This document shows, in pieces, positions 33,597-41,526 of a stretch of DNA of 64,000 nucleotides (positions are counted from its first letter, which is position 1; the number at the start of each line of letters is the position of its first letter). The stretch is from the NCBI GenBank assembly GCA_910580185.1, contig CAJTWC010000001.1, forward strand, positions 62,001-126,000, given 5' to 3'. This DNA is from an uncultured Bacilli bacterium. GTDB lineage: Bacteria; Bacillota_I; Bacilli_A; RF39; UBA660. The position numbers and the translations under genes are program-made. The notes under the pieces are model-generated. The model saw only the letters and a list, made by a program, of their open reading frames with translations. It did no database searches and was not told the origin of the DNA.

Positions 33597-33652
33597 GAAC
33601 TGCCGACACCAGGATTTTCAGTCCTGTGCTCTACCGACTGAGCTACAGAGCC
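33577..33652 (-). tRNA. tRNA-Phe (GAA anticodon)
   Basis: The 76-base gene has acceptor GGCTCTG/CGGAGCC (one G-T pair), D arm TAGCTCAGTCGGTAGAGCA, anticodon loop CTGAAAA (GAA, phenylalanine), T arm GGCAGTTCGATCCTGCC and CCA. Confidence 0.95.
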
Positions 33653-33665
33653 AAATTAAAAAAAA

Positions 33666-33741
33666 TGGCGGTTCCGACGAGATTTGAACCCGCGATCTTC
33701 TGCGTGACAGGCAGACGTGTTAACCCCTACACCACGGAACC
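33666..33741 (-). tRNA. tRNA-Asp (GTC anticodon)
   Basis: The 76-base gene has acceptor GGTTCCG/CGGAACC, anticodon loop CTGTCAC (GTC, aspartate), T arm with GGGTTCAAATC and CCA encoded. It lies 13 bp upstream of tRNA-Phe in one transcript. Confidence 0.95.
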
Positions 33742-33770
33742 ACTTAAGCTTTTTTTCCTAAAGCTCTTTA

Positions 33771-33800
33771 AGTATACTAAAAATCACATATTATTGTCAA
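33771..33800 (-). promoter_or_regulatory. Promoter of the tRNA-Asp/tRNA-Phe operon
   Basis: TTGACA and TATACT are 18 bp apart on the minus strand, about 30 bp before tRNA-Asp. Confidence 0.8.
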
Positions 33801-33832
33801 GTCCCCTTTTTAATTTTTTTATATTTTTTACT

Positions 33833-34654
33833 TTATTTCGTTAGTTTATAAGACAAAACAAAACTAACAACCATTATTATTAGCCCTACAAATACATTTG
33901 ATGCTATAGCAAAGCTTGGTATAAGTGCTGGAATGGAGCCTAATACAAACCCAATTATAATACTATACGTTAGTCCATAATGTTTTTCTAACAAATAATT
34001 TATAAGTTTTAAGAGAACTATTATTCCAGCAACTAATCCTATTATGAAAGGAATAAGTTTATTTAACTCCATTAACCCTACTGTTATTGGATGTGCCATG
34101 ACCGATAAAACATATTCATACATTCCAATTATAATAAGTAAAAATGACCCGCTAATACCTGGTATTACTTTTCCTACCGAATATATTATGCCTGCTAAAA
34201 AAAGATTAACAAAGCTTAAAATACCAGAGGATGTATCAGCATCTAAATCTAACTCAAAAACTGTTTTAGAAAAAATCCATAAAGAGAAAGAAAAAATAAA
34301 AGTAATTATCATTGCAACAAAATTTATTTTTTTATTCTTAGTTTTAACCTCTTTAAAAAGAAATGGTACACCACCTAATATAAGCCCAATAAAGGCAAAT
34401 TTAGTTGCTACTTCATGCCTTTCATACAAAAACATAATAACGTTACTAAACCAAACAGCACCTATTAAAATCCCTATTCCTAAAATAGCTAAAAAAGTAA
34501 AGTTTTTTTTAAAGTCTTTAAAAAGATTAGTAAGTGCATTAATCATCTTATCATAAACACCTAATATAACCGTAACAACAGCTCCAGATACCCCAGGGGT
34601 TATCATGGCTGATCCTGCCAGCACACCTACAAAAAAAAGATAAATAAAAGACAT
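33833..34654 (-). CDS. DUF368 family membrane protein
   Basis: The 273-residue protein has about eight membrane segments. Two related motifs near the ends of the two halves, GSAMITPGVSGAVVTVILG (residues about 14-32) and GKVIPGISGSFLLIIIGMYE, give the inverted-repeat layout of DUF368. Members have been proposed as lipid-carrier (undecaprenyl phosphate) translocases in cell-wall recycling; I recall this for one family branch and it is uncertain here. It would act in the cytoplasmic membrane. Confidence 0.85.
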   Translation of the reverse strand: MSFIYLFFVGVLAGSAMITPGVSGAVVTVILGVYDKMINALTNLFKDFKKNFTFLAILGIGILIGAVWFSNVIMFLYERHEVATKFAFIGLILGGVPFLFKEVKTKNKKINFVAMIITFIFSFSLWIFSKTVFELDLDADTSSGILSFVNLFLAGIIYSVGKVIPGISGSFLLIIIGMYEYVLSVMAHPITVGLMELNKLIPFIIGLVAGIIVLLKLINYLLEKHYGLTYSIIIGFVLGSIPALIPSFAIASNVFVGLIIMVVSFVLSYKLTK

Positions 34655-34692
34655 ATAATCACCTAAATAATTATATGTCCTTTTATAAATTT

Positions 34693-35763
34693 CTATTCTA
34701 TTGTTAAGGTTTGAACTTCTGGCTCAATTTGAATAAATGTATTTCCGTCGTTTACGACTAATTCTTTTCCAGTTGCTTTTACTTTATAAACGGTTTGAGC
34801 TGATCTAGAAGATTTTTCCCAAGTAATAGGAATTGCATATCCTTCTGATATGTAATACCCTTCACCACTACCAATGTTTTTTAAATCCTGTCTGCCACCA
34901 GCATAGCCATCATTTAAAGTGTAGTTATAAACTTTATAAGTAATAATATTTTTAGCTGTATATTGTGCCCCAGTTACATAATCTTTGTGTTCTGTATTGT
35001 TTTGGTATCTTTTATATACCTTATTTTCAGCATCATATGCATAACTTGTTAAATGAGTTTTAGAATATGGAATTCTAACCGTGTTAGCAGGTATTGCACC
35101 TTCCATGTTTGCTAAATCAAGTGGCTTTGCTTGATATTTCAATAGTAACTTTTTATCAGAAGTCATTCTATAACCTTTTTTGTTAGCGGCTGACTTTACT
35201 TTTTCCATGCTTGTATATGCTCTGTGTTCTCTAGCAATCTTTCTTAAGTTATTATCCCATGTAAACGCATTTGAGTTATCAGCGTTTATGTTATTTATAC
35301 CAAGTGATGAAATATCACTTTGAGCTCTTGGACTCCACCCGATATGAGCATATATTGCATCATTTTCTAAGACATAATCCAAATAGTAATGCCTTGATGA
35401 TCTAACTGATGCTACTCTTGCAGTATCCTTATCTTTAAATACTGCCATCATTCTAGTTATTCCACCTTCTACTATCATTTCATATGTGATATAAGCATCT
35501 TGCAAACCTGCTTGATATCCCCAAACGGCCTTATTATTATTTATCATAACCGCAATTGGTCTTGAAGTTGAACTCAAATCAACTATGTTTATCTTTTCTT
35601 CTTCCTTTGTTATTTTTTTCTTTTTAGGAACTTTTTTTTCTACTTCTTTATTACCAGTTAAAAGAAAGTATGCAAGCACTCCAATTATTAATAAAAGTAC
35701 TACTACCATTATAATTTTTGCTTTTTTGCTAAGTTTTCTTTTTCTTCGTTTTTCCTTCTTCAT
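34693..35763 (-). CDS. Membrane-anchored DUF3048 (YerB-like) protein
   Basis: The 356-residue protein has a Lys-rich N-terminus, a membrane anchor (IIMVVVLLLIIGVLAYFLLT) and the DUF3048 domain: RPIAVMINNNKAVWGYQAGL, then YEMIVEGGITRMMAVF and VASVRSSRHYYLDYV. The C-terminal half (GQDL-like YAGGRQDLKNIGSGEGYYIS) matches DUF3048_C. It faces outward. YerB-type proteins are of unknown function. A clear promoter lies at 35791-35819. Confidence 0.88.
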   Translation of the reverse strand: MKKEKRRKRKLSKKAKIIMVVVLLLIIGVLAYFLLTGNKEVEKKVPKKKKITKEEEKINIVDLSSTSRPIAVMINNNKAVWGYQAGLQDAYITYEMIVEGGITRMMAVFKDKDTARVASVRSSRHYYLDYVLENDAIYAHIGWSPRAQSDISSLGINNINADNSNAFTWDNNLRKIAREHRAYTSMEKVKSAANKKGYRMTSDKKLLLKYQAKPLDLANMEGAIPANTVRIPYSKTHLTSYAYDAENKVYKRYQNNTEHKDYVTGAQYTAKNIITYKVYNYTLNDGYAGGRQDLKNIGSGEGYYISEGYAIPITWEKSSRSAQTVYKVKATGKELVVNDGNTFIQIEPEVQTLTIE

Positions 35764-35790
35764 ATTACTTCTCCTATTCTATATAATTCT

Positions 35791-35819
35791 ATTATACTAT
35801 CATTTAGAATATTAAACAA
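35791..35819 (-). promoter_or_regulatory. Promoter of the DUF3048 gene
   Basis: TTGTTT and TATAAT are 17 bp apart on the minus strand, about 28 bp before the ATG. Confidence 0.75.
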
Positions 35820-35830
35820 GAAAGAAAAAA

Positions 35831-35855
35831 TAAGCATTTACAATATGCTTATTTT
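35831..35855 (-). terminator. Terminator after the 310-residue membrane protein
   Basis: AATAAGCAT pairs with ATGCTTATT around a seven-base loop, and the minus strand continues TTTTTTC. It follows the stop codon by four bases. Confidence 0.8.
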
Positions 35856-35859
35856 CCAA

Positions 35860-36792
35860 TTATTTAATTTTTTCTATTTGTCTAAACACATAATTACCAT
35901 TTTCTTTTTCGAATGTTAATTTATACTTTGAAGCTTTATCTTTATAATCTGATAAGTCTTCTACCATATAACCATTAGTTTCACGATGCTTTATCAGTTC
36001 AGCAGCACAGGAATAACCATCATATGTTCTTATTTGTTTTATTGGATTTTTAAAATTATTAGCATCCTCTATATTAGAATATACACCAACAATTCCTGTT
36101 TCATCATCTTCATTATAAACAACTACATATTCATATAATTCTATTTTATTACCAGCCTGTATAGCTTTGTATAATTCTTTACCATATCTATACCCAGTAC
36201 AATCTCCACCTACCATATCTGCAATATAAAAATCCTTATTTTTATCATAAGTCATAGCTAATGTATCAATTACAGAAGAATCAAATGATTTAGCCATATA
36301 TTTAATATTTTCTCCAAATAAGTTTTTATAACTTTTTTCTAGTGTAGATGATTTTAAATAATCAAGTTCTACTTCACCTAATTCATCTATATTAATTACA
36401 CCTTCATATAAGTTTTTTTGACCAACCTCATTATAATATTTAGCAAAAGCTAACCTATTTTTATATTCATAAGATAAGTCGTTCGTCGTTGTTTTATCTC
36501 TATTATATAATTCTTGATCTGTTGTAGCTTCTCTCGCACTGATTGAAAACGGAGAATATAAATTTCTTACTTCTTCACTATAAATATTTAATTCTTTTGT
36601 TTTTTCATTATTTATTACTGTTTTATCATCTTTATTTTGCTTATTGGTATCTTTATTTTGATAATCATTTAGTAAATATCCTCCTACAAAAAAGACTGCT
36701 ATCACAACTATCAATAATATTCCTTTCAAAATATTTCTTATCATGATAGTTTTATTTGATGGTCTACCAACATCATTTTTTAATACTCCCAT
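35860..36792 (-). CDS. Membrane-anchored protein of unknown function
   Basis: The 310-residue protein is read from ATG 36792 (MGVLKNDVGRPSNKTIMIRN), where AAAGGAGAG lies upstream; an earlier in-frame start lacks one. One membrane segment (ILLIVVIAVFFVGGYLL) precedes an extracellular domain with no motif that I recognise (it contains MVGGDCTGYRYGKEL and YSCAAELIKHRE). The C-terminal part is mixed alpha-beta. Two palindromes lie upstream. Confidence 0.7.
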   Translation of the reverse strand: MGVLKNDVGRPSNKTIMIRNILKGILLIVVIAVFFVGGYLLNDYQNKDTNKQNKDDKTVINNEKTKELNIYSEEVRNLYSPFSISAREATTDQELYNRDKTTTNDLSYEYKNRLAFAKYYNEVGQKNLYEGVINIDELGEVELDYLKSSTLEKSYKNLFGENIKYMAKSFDSSVIDTLAMTYDKNKDFYIADMVGGDCTGYRYGKELYKAIQAGNKIELYEYVVVYNEDDETGIVGVYSNIEDANNFKNPIKQIRTYDGYSCAAELIKHRETNGYMVEDLSDYKDKASKYKLTFEKENGNYVFRQIEKIK

Positions 36793-36851
36793 TTTACTCT
36801 CCTTTTTATTTTTATTACAACTATATAACAACACATTACACCCTTTTATCA

Positions 36852-36894
36852 TAAACAAAGATATCTTTGTTTACACATATTTAAGAATATGTGT
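36852..36894. promoter_or_regulatory. Two adjacent palindromes, possible operator
   Basis: A perfect 22-bp palindrome (half-site TAAACAAAGAT) at 36852-36873 is followed without gap by ACACATATT/AATATGTGT around a four-base centre (36873-36894). They lie 60-100 bp upstream of the 310-residue membrane protein and beside the terminator of the flavoprotein gene. Two tandem dyads suggest a regulator site, but the first could also be a second terminator. Confidence 0.45.
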
Positions 36895-36901
36895 AGGTAT
36901 T

Positions 36902-36937
36902 AAAAAAACTACTTAGAATAACCTAAATAGTTTTTTT
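36902..36937 (-). terminator. Bidirectional terminator after the flavoprotein gene
   Basis: The AACTA/TAGTT arms are extended by TTAG/CCTAA pairs with small bulges and have runs of A and T on either side. It overlaps the end of the flavoprotein gene. Confidence 0.7.
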
Positions 36938-38173
36938 ATTTATACAATCACACGCAATTATTGCACTAGTAAAAGCCCATGATAAATTATATCCACCACA
37001 TTTACCATCAACGTCCAAAACTTCTCCTACCGCATATAGTCCTTTGCATTTTTTTGACTCTAAATTATCAGTAAATTCTTCTAATGATGCTCCCCCGTTA
37101 GTTACCTGAGAAGTATCAAAATCACCTGTTCCAATTATGTCAAAATACATATTTTTTAGCATAAAACAAACTTTAATTAGTTCATCATTAGATAAATCAT
37201 AAATTCTTTTTCCATTTAGTTTTAAATCTTTAGAAATTACTTTAGCTAATTTATTGTTAATAATACATGATAAAGTGTCTTCTAAATTATAATCATAAAA
37301 TTTTTTTATGTAATCTTTTAATTCAAATTCACTATAATCTGGTACTAAATTAATAATTATTTTTATTTTTTTGTTATTATTTAAATGTTTATTAACATTT
37401 CTTGATAGATTAAATACACATATACCAGATAAAGCATCTTTAGTAAACTGTATTTGTCCTTCTTCTGATTCTAAAATTTTACCATCTACGCTTAAGTTAA
37501 CAATTCCGTTAGCTCTTACACCATCTAATTCTTTAATGTATTTATAATTTGTTTTAAGACTTGTTAAAGACGGATATAACTTAGTTATACTATGACCAAA
37601 TGATTTTAGAATTTCATATCCCATACCCGTTGAACCTGTTTTCGGATAGGTTTTTCCACCCGTTGCAATAACAACCATTTTAGATTTTTTCTCATTATTT
37701 ATTATAAACATATCATTTTCTTTTTTTATAGCATTTACATCATAACTATATATAACTTCCACGCCATAATTTAAAAGCGCTCTTTCAAATGATTTACATA
37801 CTGTTACTGCCTGGTTAGAATACGGATATAACCTGGTACTTGAATTTTCTTTTTTTAGTAAAATACCAAAGTGATTTAGATAGTAATAATAATTTTCTAA
37901 ATCATCATCACTAAACAAAACATTTAAAAAATCATAATCATTTGTTTCTAAGATATTTTTAAATCTTTTTATATTAGAACTACTATTATAGTTATTTATA
38001 CTACTTTGGGTATTTCCTAAATTACATCTACCATTTCCTGTTATTAAAATCTTCTTACCTAACTTATCATTTTTCTCTAATAATAAAACTTTTAATTTTG
38101 GATTTTTATACTTTAAAGTAAGTGCTAGAAAACATCCTGATGCTCCTGCTCCTACTATAATTACATCGTACAT
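36923..38173 (-). CDS. HI0933/BaiN-type FAD-dependent oxidoreductase
   Basis: The 416-residue protein is read from ATG 38173 (MYDVIIVGAGASGCFLALTL), with AGGTGA upstream. The GxGxxG nucleotide motif (VGAGASG), GKKILITGNGRCNLGNTQ after it, MVVIATGGKTYPKTGSTG in the middle and GLYAVGEVLDVDGKCGGYNL near the C-terminus are the hallmarks of the HI0933/BaiN flavoprotein group. A few members reduce bile-acid intermediates; most are uncharacterised. The start GTG upstream is an alternative. It is co-directional with a flavin reductase and an SDR. Confidence 0.88.
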   Translation of the reverse strand: MYDVIIVGAGASGCFLALTLKYKNPKLKVLLLEKNDKLGKKILITGNGRCNLGNTQSSINNYNSSSNIKRFKNILETNDYDFLNVLFSDDDLENYYYYLNHFGILLKKENSSTRLYPYSNQAVTVCKSFERALLNYGVEVIYSYDVNAIKKENDMFIINNEKKSKMVVIATGGKTYPKTGSTGMGYEILKSFGHSITKLYPSLTSLKTNYKYIKELDGVRANGIVNLSVDGKILESEEGQIQFTKDALSGICVFNLSRNVNKHLNNNKKIKIIINLVPDYSEFELKDYIKKFYDYNLEDTLSCIINNKLAKVISKDLKLNGKRIYDLSNDELIKVCFMLKNMYFDIIGTGDFDTSQVTNGGASLEEFTDNLESKKCKGLYAVGEVLDVDGKCGGYNLSWAFTSAIIACDCINKKTI

Positions 38174-38202
38174 ATCAAAAATCACCTCATGTATTTAATA
38201 TA

Positions 38203-38227
38203 TCAAAAAAAACTAGCTTTAGCTAGT
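38203..38227 (-). terminator. Terminator of the flavin reductase gene
   Basis: ACTAGC pairs with GCTAGT around TTTA, followed on the minus strand by a run of T. It overlaps the stop codon. Confidence 0.8.
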
Positions 38228-38870
38228 CTTCTACCAAATAAAACTCGGTATGTGGCTGACCACATATTGGACAGATAAAATCCTCAGGAACACTTTCTCC
38301 TTCATAAACATAACCACATATCCTACATTTCCATTTCTTTTTATTAGTATTGTTTTCTAGTTTTACTTCTTTTTCTTCTTCGTAGGTAGGAGCATTCTTA
38401 GGGGATGTTCCTTTTAGTTTTTCGTGATAATACTTATAAGTCATTGGATTATCATTCGTGTAACCATCAGCTTCTATAACTTCGCCTAAAAACACAGTAT
38501 GAGTTTCGGTTTCCATCATATCTATTACTTTACAAATCATTTTTCCGCATGAGTCAGATATTACTGGAATACCATCTATTTCTTCATAACCAACGTTTTC
38601 AAATTTATCAGTATCCTTACTTGATTTGAATCCAAACTCTCCTATTATTTTAGAATCAGAATCTTCTTTCAAAATTGATAATCCAAATTTTTTAGTTTCC
38701 TTAATTACTTTATTTGTATAATTATCGTGGTTTATACTAACTGCTATAGTAGGATTATTAGATGTTACTTGCATGGCGCTATTTGCAATACAACCTACTT
38801 TTTTATCACCAATAATGCTTGTTACAACGTATACCCCGTACGATAAATTTCTTAACACTTTCTTATCCAT
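38223..38870 (-). CDS. Flavin reductase-like domain fused to rubredoxin
   Basis: The 215-residue protein has an N-terminal flavin reductase/FMN-binding split-barrel domain (SYGVYVVTSIIGDKKVGCIA, then SVINHDNYT-like AVSINHDNYTNKVI, then FLGEVIEADG), and a C-terminal rubredoxin (about residues 178-215) with WKCRICGYVYEG and DFICPICGQPHTEF, giving the two CxxC iron sites. It would pass electrons from reduced flavin to the iron centre, as in oxygen- or radical-defence proteins of anaerobes. It lies two bases from the SDR gene and probably shares its promoter. Confidence 0.9.
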   Translation of the reverse strand: MDKKVLRNLSYGVYVVTSIIGDKKVGCIANSAMQVTSNNPTIAVSINHDNYTNKVIKETKKFGLSILKEDSDSKIIGEFGFKSSKDTDKFENVGYEEIDGIPVISDSCGKMICKVIDMMETETHTVFLGEVIEADGYTNDNPMTYKYYHEKLKGTSPKNAPTYEEEKEVKLENNTNKKKWKCRICGYVYEGESVPEDFICPICGQPHTEFYLVED

Positions 38871-38872
38871 AA

Positions 38873-39616
38873 TTAGCTCCTTGCTGCTCCGTCAACTGAT
38901 AAAACAACGCCTGTTACGTAACTTGCCATATCACTTGCTAGAAATAAAAATGCGTTTGCAATATCTTCAGGCTCTCCTATTCTTCCAAGTGGGATAGTAG
39001 CGATTACTCCCTTAATCTTTTCTTCTGGAACTTTTTTCATCATATCAGTCATAGTAACTCCAGGTGCTACTGCATTAACCCTTATGTTATCTTTTCCTAA
39101 TTCTCTTGCAAGTGACTTAGTAAGACCATTTACCGCAAACTTACTAGCTGGATACCCACATCCTGATGGCTGTCCATATAAGCTTACCATTGATGATGTG
39201 TTAAGAATTACTCCACCACCATTTTCTTTCATAATTGGTGCCACCGCTTTAGAACAATTAAACACCGCATTAACGTTTAAATCCATTATCTTTTTAAAAT
39301 TTTCCTCTGGATAGTCATAAATACTTTCCATTGCAGAAATACCAGCGTTATTGACAAGTATATCTATTTTTCCATATTTATTTTTAATTTCGTTAAAAGC
39401 TTCTTTTACCTCTTTTGCATCACTTATATTAGGATATAATCCCATTACTTCGTAATCATTATTTATTTCTTTTAATTCTTCTATTGCCTTATCCACTGAT
39501 TCTTTTCTTGAACCAAATAAAACAACTTGTGCATTATTATCTAAAAACTTCTTAACCGTTGCAAATCCAATACCACGGGTTCCTCCAGTTATAATTGCTA
39601 CTTTACCATCTAACAT
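38873..39616 (-). CDS. SDR-family dehydrogenase
   Basis: The 247-residue protein has GGTRGIG near the N-terminus (cofactor site), NNAGIS (residues about 89-94), and the catalytic Ser-Tyr-Lys set: NTSSMVSLYG, then GYPASKFAVNG. The C-terminus (GRIGEPEDIANAFLFLASDM, then GVVLSVDGAARS) is typical of FabG/7-alpha-hydroxysteroid dehydrogenase-like members. The substrate cannot be told. The promoter at 39653-39681 drives it. Confidence 0.9.
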   Translation of the reverse strand: MLDGKVAIITGGTRGIGFATVKKFLDNNAQVVLFGSRKESVDKAIEELKEINNDYEVMGLYPNISDAKEVKEAFNEIKNKYGKIDILVNNAGISAMESIYDYPEENFKKIMDLNVNAVFNCSKAVAPIMKENGGGVILNTSSMVSLYGQPSGCGYPASKFAVNGLTKSLARELGKDNIRVNAVAPGVTMTDMMKKVPEEKIKGVIATIPLGRIGEPEDIANAFLFLASDMASYVTGVVLSVDGAARS

Positions 39617-39652
39617 ATCTATATCCTCCTATCATAAATAGTAATCATTCCT

Positions 39653-39681
39653 ATTTTAACGTTAATGACTACGATTGTCAA
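39653..39681 (-). promoter_or_regulatory. Promoter of the SDR and rubredoxin-fusion genes
   Basis: TTGACA and TAAAAT are 17 bp apart on the minus strand. Confidence 0.75.
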
Positions 39682-39698
39682 TTATCGATAAAATAAAA

Positions 39699-39716
39699 AT
39701 GTAGAAATTTCTACAT
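39699..39716 (-). terminator. Terminator of the HExxH protease gene
   Basis: ATGTAGAAA pairs perfectly with TTTCTACAT, and on the minus strand it is followed by TTTTATTTT. It lies three bases past the stop codon. Confidence 0.8.
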
Positions 39717-39718
39717 CC

Positions 39719-41401
39719 TTATTTTTTGGTTATAAATGATTCTTTTTCTTTAAAAATATTATCTATTGCTTGTTTTTTTAATTCTTCAAAATTTATTTTA
39801 GTTAATTCTTCATTTTCTAATTCATATCTATAAAAACCAGATGCTTCGTCACTAATTAAAGTAAATATTATTGCGGTATGTTCTGGATCAGCATACGCTA
39901 TCTCATAAGTTAATCCATCATAATTAAGATTTTCTTTATCGGTAAAGTTTATACTATTTTTTAAAAATTCACCATATTCATAAGAATACTGTTCCTTCGT
40001 AATTTTATTTTCTAAAGCTTTATTTAAAATTAATATTATTTCATTTTCTCTATCAACATAACTCTCACTATCAGTATATAATTCATCAAAAGAAGGTTTT
40101 ATAAATAAATATTTCATTTTATTTTCAAAGGTTTTAATATAATCAAAAAATACATTAATATCGCTTAAATTTAATAATTTAATAACGTCTTTTTTAGGTA
40201 AGTATTTTGAAAGTTCTTTTGTTAAACCATTTAAGTCATAATTCAAATAATAACTAGCTAATTTATCATTTCCAATTATAACCCCTATAGAAGAACACAA
40301 CTTACTTGGATCAATATATGAACCATCTGTTGAAAGACCGGTCATTCCTTCATTAACGGAATAGCCTAACAAAAAATTTGTTAACCCAGTTCCAAATGGC
40401 CCATTTCTAAGTATTGAATGGGCTTGTTCATGGGCAATTACTGGCATTTCTTTTTCATTAAAATTATAAACAGTATATCTATTTGTAATTGGATTAAAAC
40501 TTCCACTCCACCAACACCATAACCTAGTGAAATCATTAATCTCTCTTACCTTTTCAGTACGTGCAGTAGTACACATTTTAATTATTGTCTCTTCACTTAA
40601 ATATTTTGCATATGTATCTAAAAAATACTCATTAAAAGAATCTACTATTATTTTTTTTGTTGCATCATCAATATTCTTGTTCTGCTCAATATTTTCTTTA
40701 AATATTTCTTTAACATATTCAGTCTTACTTTCATCATTATTAAAATCCGCAATAATTACTGTATCATTTACAACGTTTTGTTTTGTAAGCTGATAATTAA
40801 TAGAAGGAATAGAACTAAATAATATTATTACTCCAGATGTTACTGCAATTGCCTTCTTAATCACTTTTTTTGTTTCGATTTTTTTTATTTCCTTTTTCAT
40901 TTCATAACGATTCAATACATCACTTAAAAAAATTTTAGAAGTTGCTTTTTCTGAATTAAAACATTCATTTTCTGTATTTAATGTTTTTGATGGTAGACAA
41001 TTAAATAAAGATTCATTAATTTGATTTTCAGGCATATAATTCATAAGAAATCTTTTTGCACTTTCTTTTGTATATTTTGTATTAATCTTTTTCTTATACT
41101 TTAACGAATATTTTATTTTTTTGAACCTTTTTATCTCATCTTTCATTATATTTATAGATTCACCTAAATTTTTTTTATTATTGGTTATAATACCGTTTTG
41201 ATATAATTTACAAATATACAATGCTAGAGCTGAAGTAACAAAATGTTGGGTATAAAATTCAAACCCATTTTTTTCACTTAATCCCAAACTAAGTAATTCT
41301 ATTTTTCTTAAATTTTTAACATATTCCTTCACGATAATTCTATAAGAAACATTTATCTTATCTATATCATAAAGAATTGAATTAACGTGTTTATAAACCA
41401 T
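39719..41401 (-). CDS. Membrane-anchored HExxH metallopeptidase-like protein
   Basis: The 560-residue protein has a Lys-rich cytosolic N-terminal region (residues 1-182), one membrane segment (AIAVTSGVIILFSSIPSINY at about 184-202) and an extracellular part. This has a zinc motif AHEQAHSIL (His324, Glu325, His328) and a downstream VNEGMTGLS with Glu351, the spacing of gluzincins. The family is not recognised. It could cut surface or host proteins. The promoter at 41429-41457 is clear, and it follows the cohesin/dockerin operon, so a shared surface role is possible. Confidence 0.75.
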   Translation of the reverse strand: MVYKHVNSILYDIDKINVSYRIIVKEYVKNLRKIELLSLGLSEKNGFEFYTQHFVTSALALYICKLYQNGIITNNKKNLGESINIMKDEIKRFKKIKYSLKYKKKINTKYTKESAKRFLMNYMPENQINESLFNCLPSKTLNTENECFNSEKATSKIFLSDVLNRYEMKKEIKKIETKKVIKKAIAVTSGVIILFSSIPSINYQLTKQNVVNDTVIIADFNNDESKTEYVKEIFKENIEQNKNIDDATKKIIVDSFNEYFLDTYAKYLSEETIIKMCTTARTEKVREINDFTRLWCWWSGSFNPITNRYTVYNFNEKEMPVIAHEQAHSILRNGPFGTGLTNFLLGYSVNEGMTGLSTDGSYIDPSKLCSSIGVIIGNDKLASYYLNYDLNGLTKELSKYLPKKDVIKLLNLSDINVFFDYIKTFENKMKYLFIKPSFDELYTDSESYVDRENEIILILNKALENKITKEQYSYEYGEFLKNSINFTDKENLNYDGLTYEIAYADPEHTAIIFTLISDEASGFYRYELENEELTKINFEELKKQAIDNIFKEKESFITKK

Positions 41402-41428
41402 AACAAATCCCCTTTTTCTTAATGAGTT

Positions 41429-41457
41429 ATATTATCAAAAAAAAGTTTATGTGTCAA
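41429..41457 (-). promoter_or_regulatory. Promoter of the HExxH protease gene
   Basis: TTGACA and TAATAT are 17 bp apart on the minus strand, about 28 bp before the ATG. Confidence 0.75.
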
Positions 41458-41493
41458 GCCATTTACACTACCATACCATTAGCATAAAGTATA

Positions 41494-41526
41494 ATACAAA
41501 ACAAAACGGCCTAAAAATTAGATCGT
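41494..41526 (-). terminator. Terminator of the protease-scaffold operon
   Basis: CAAAACG pairs with CGTTTTG around a loop that includes the stop codon of the scaffold gene, and is followed by TTTTG. It is moderate in strength. Confidence 0.55.

Noticed and set aside
33626..33844. A 72-residue plus-strand frame over the tRNA region
   Set aside because: It reads through tRNA-Phe and tRNA-Asp antisense and has no ribosome site.
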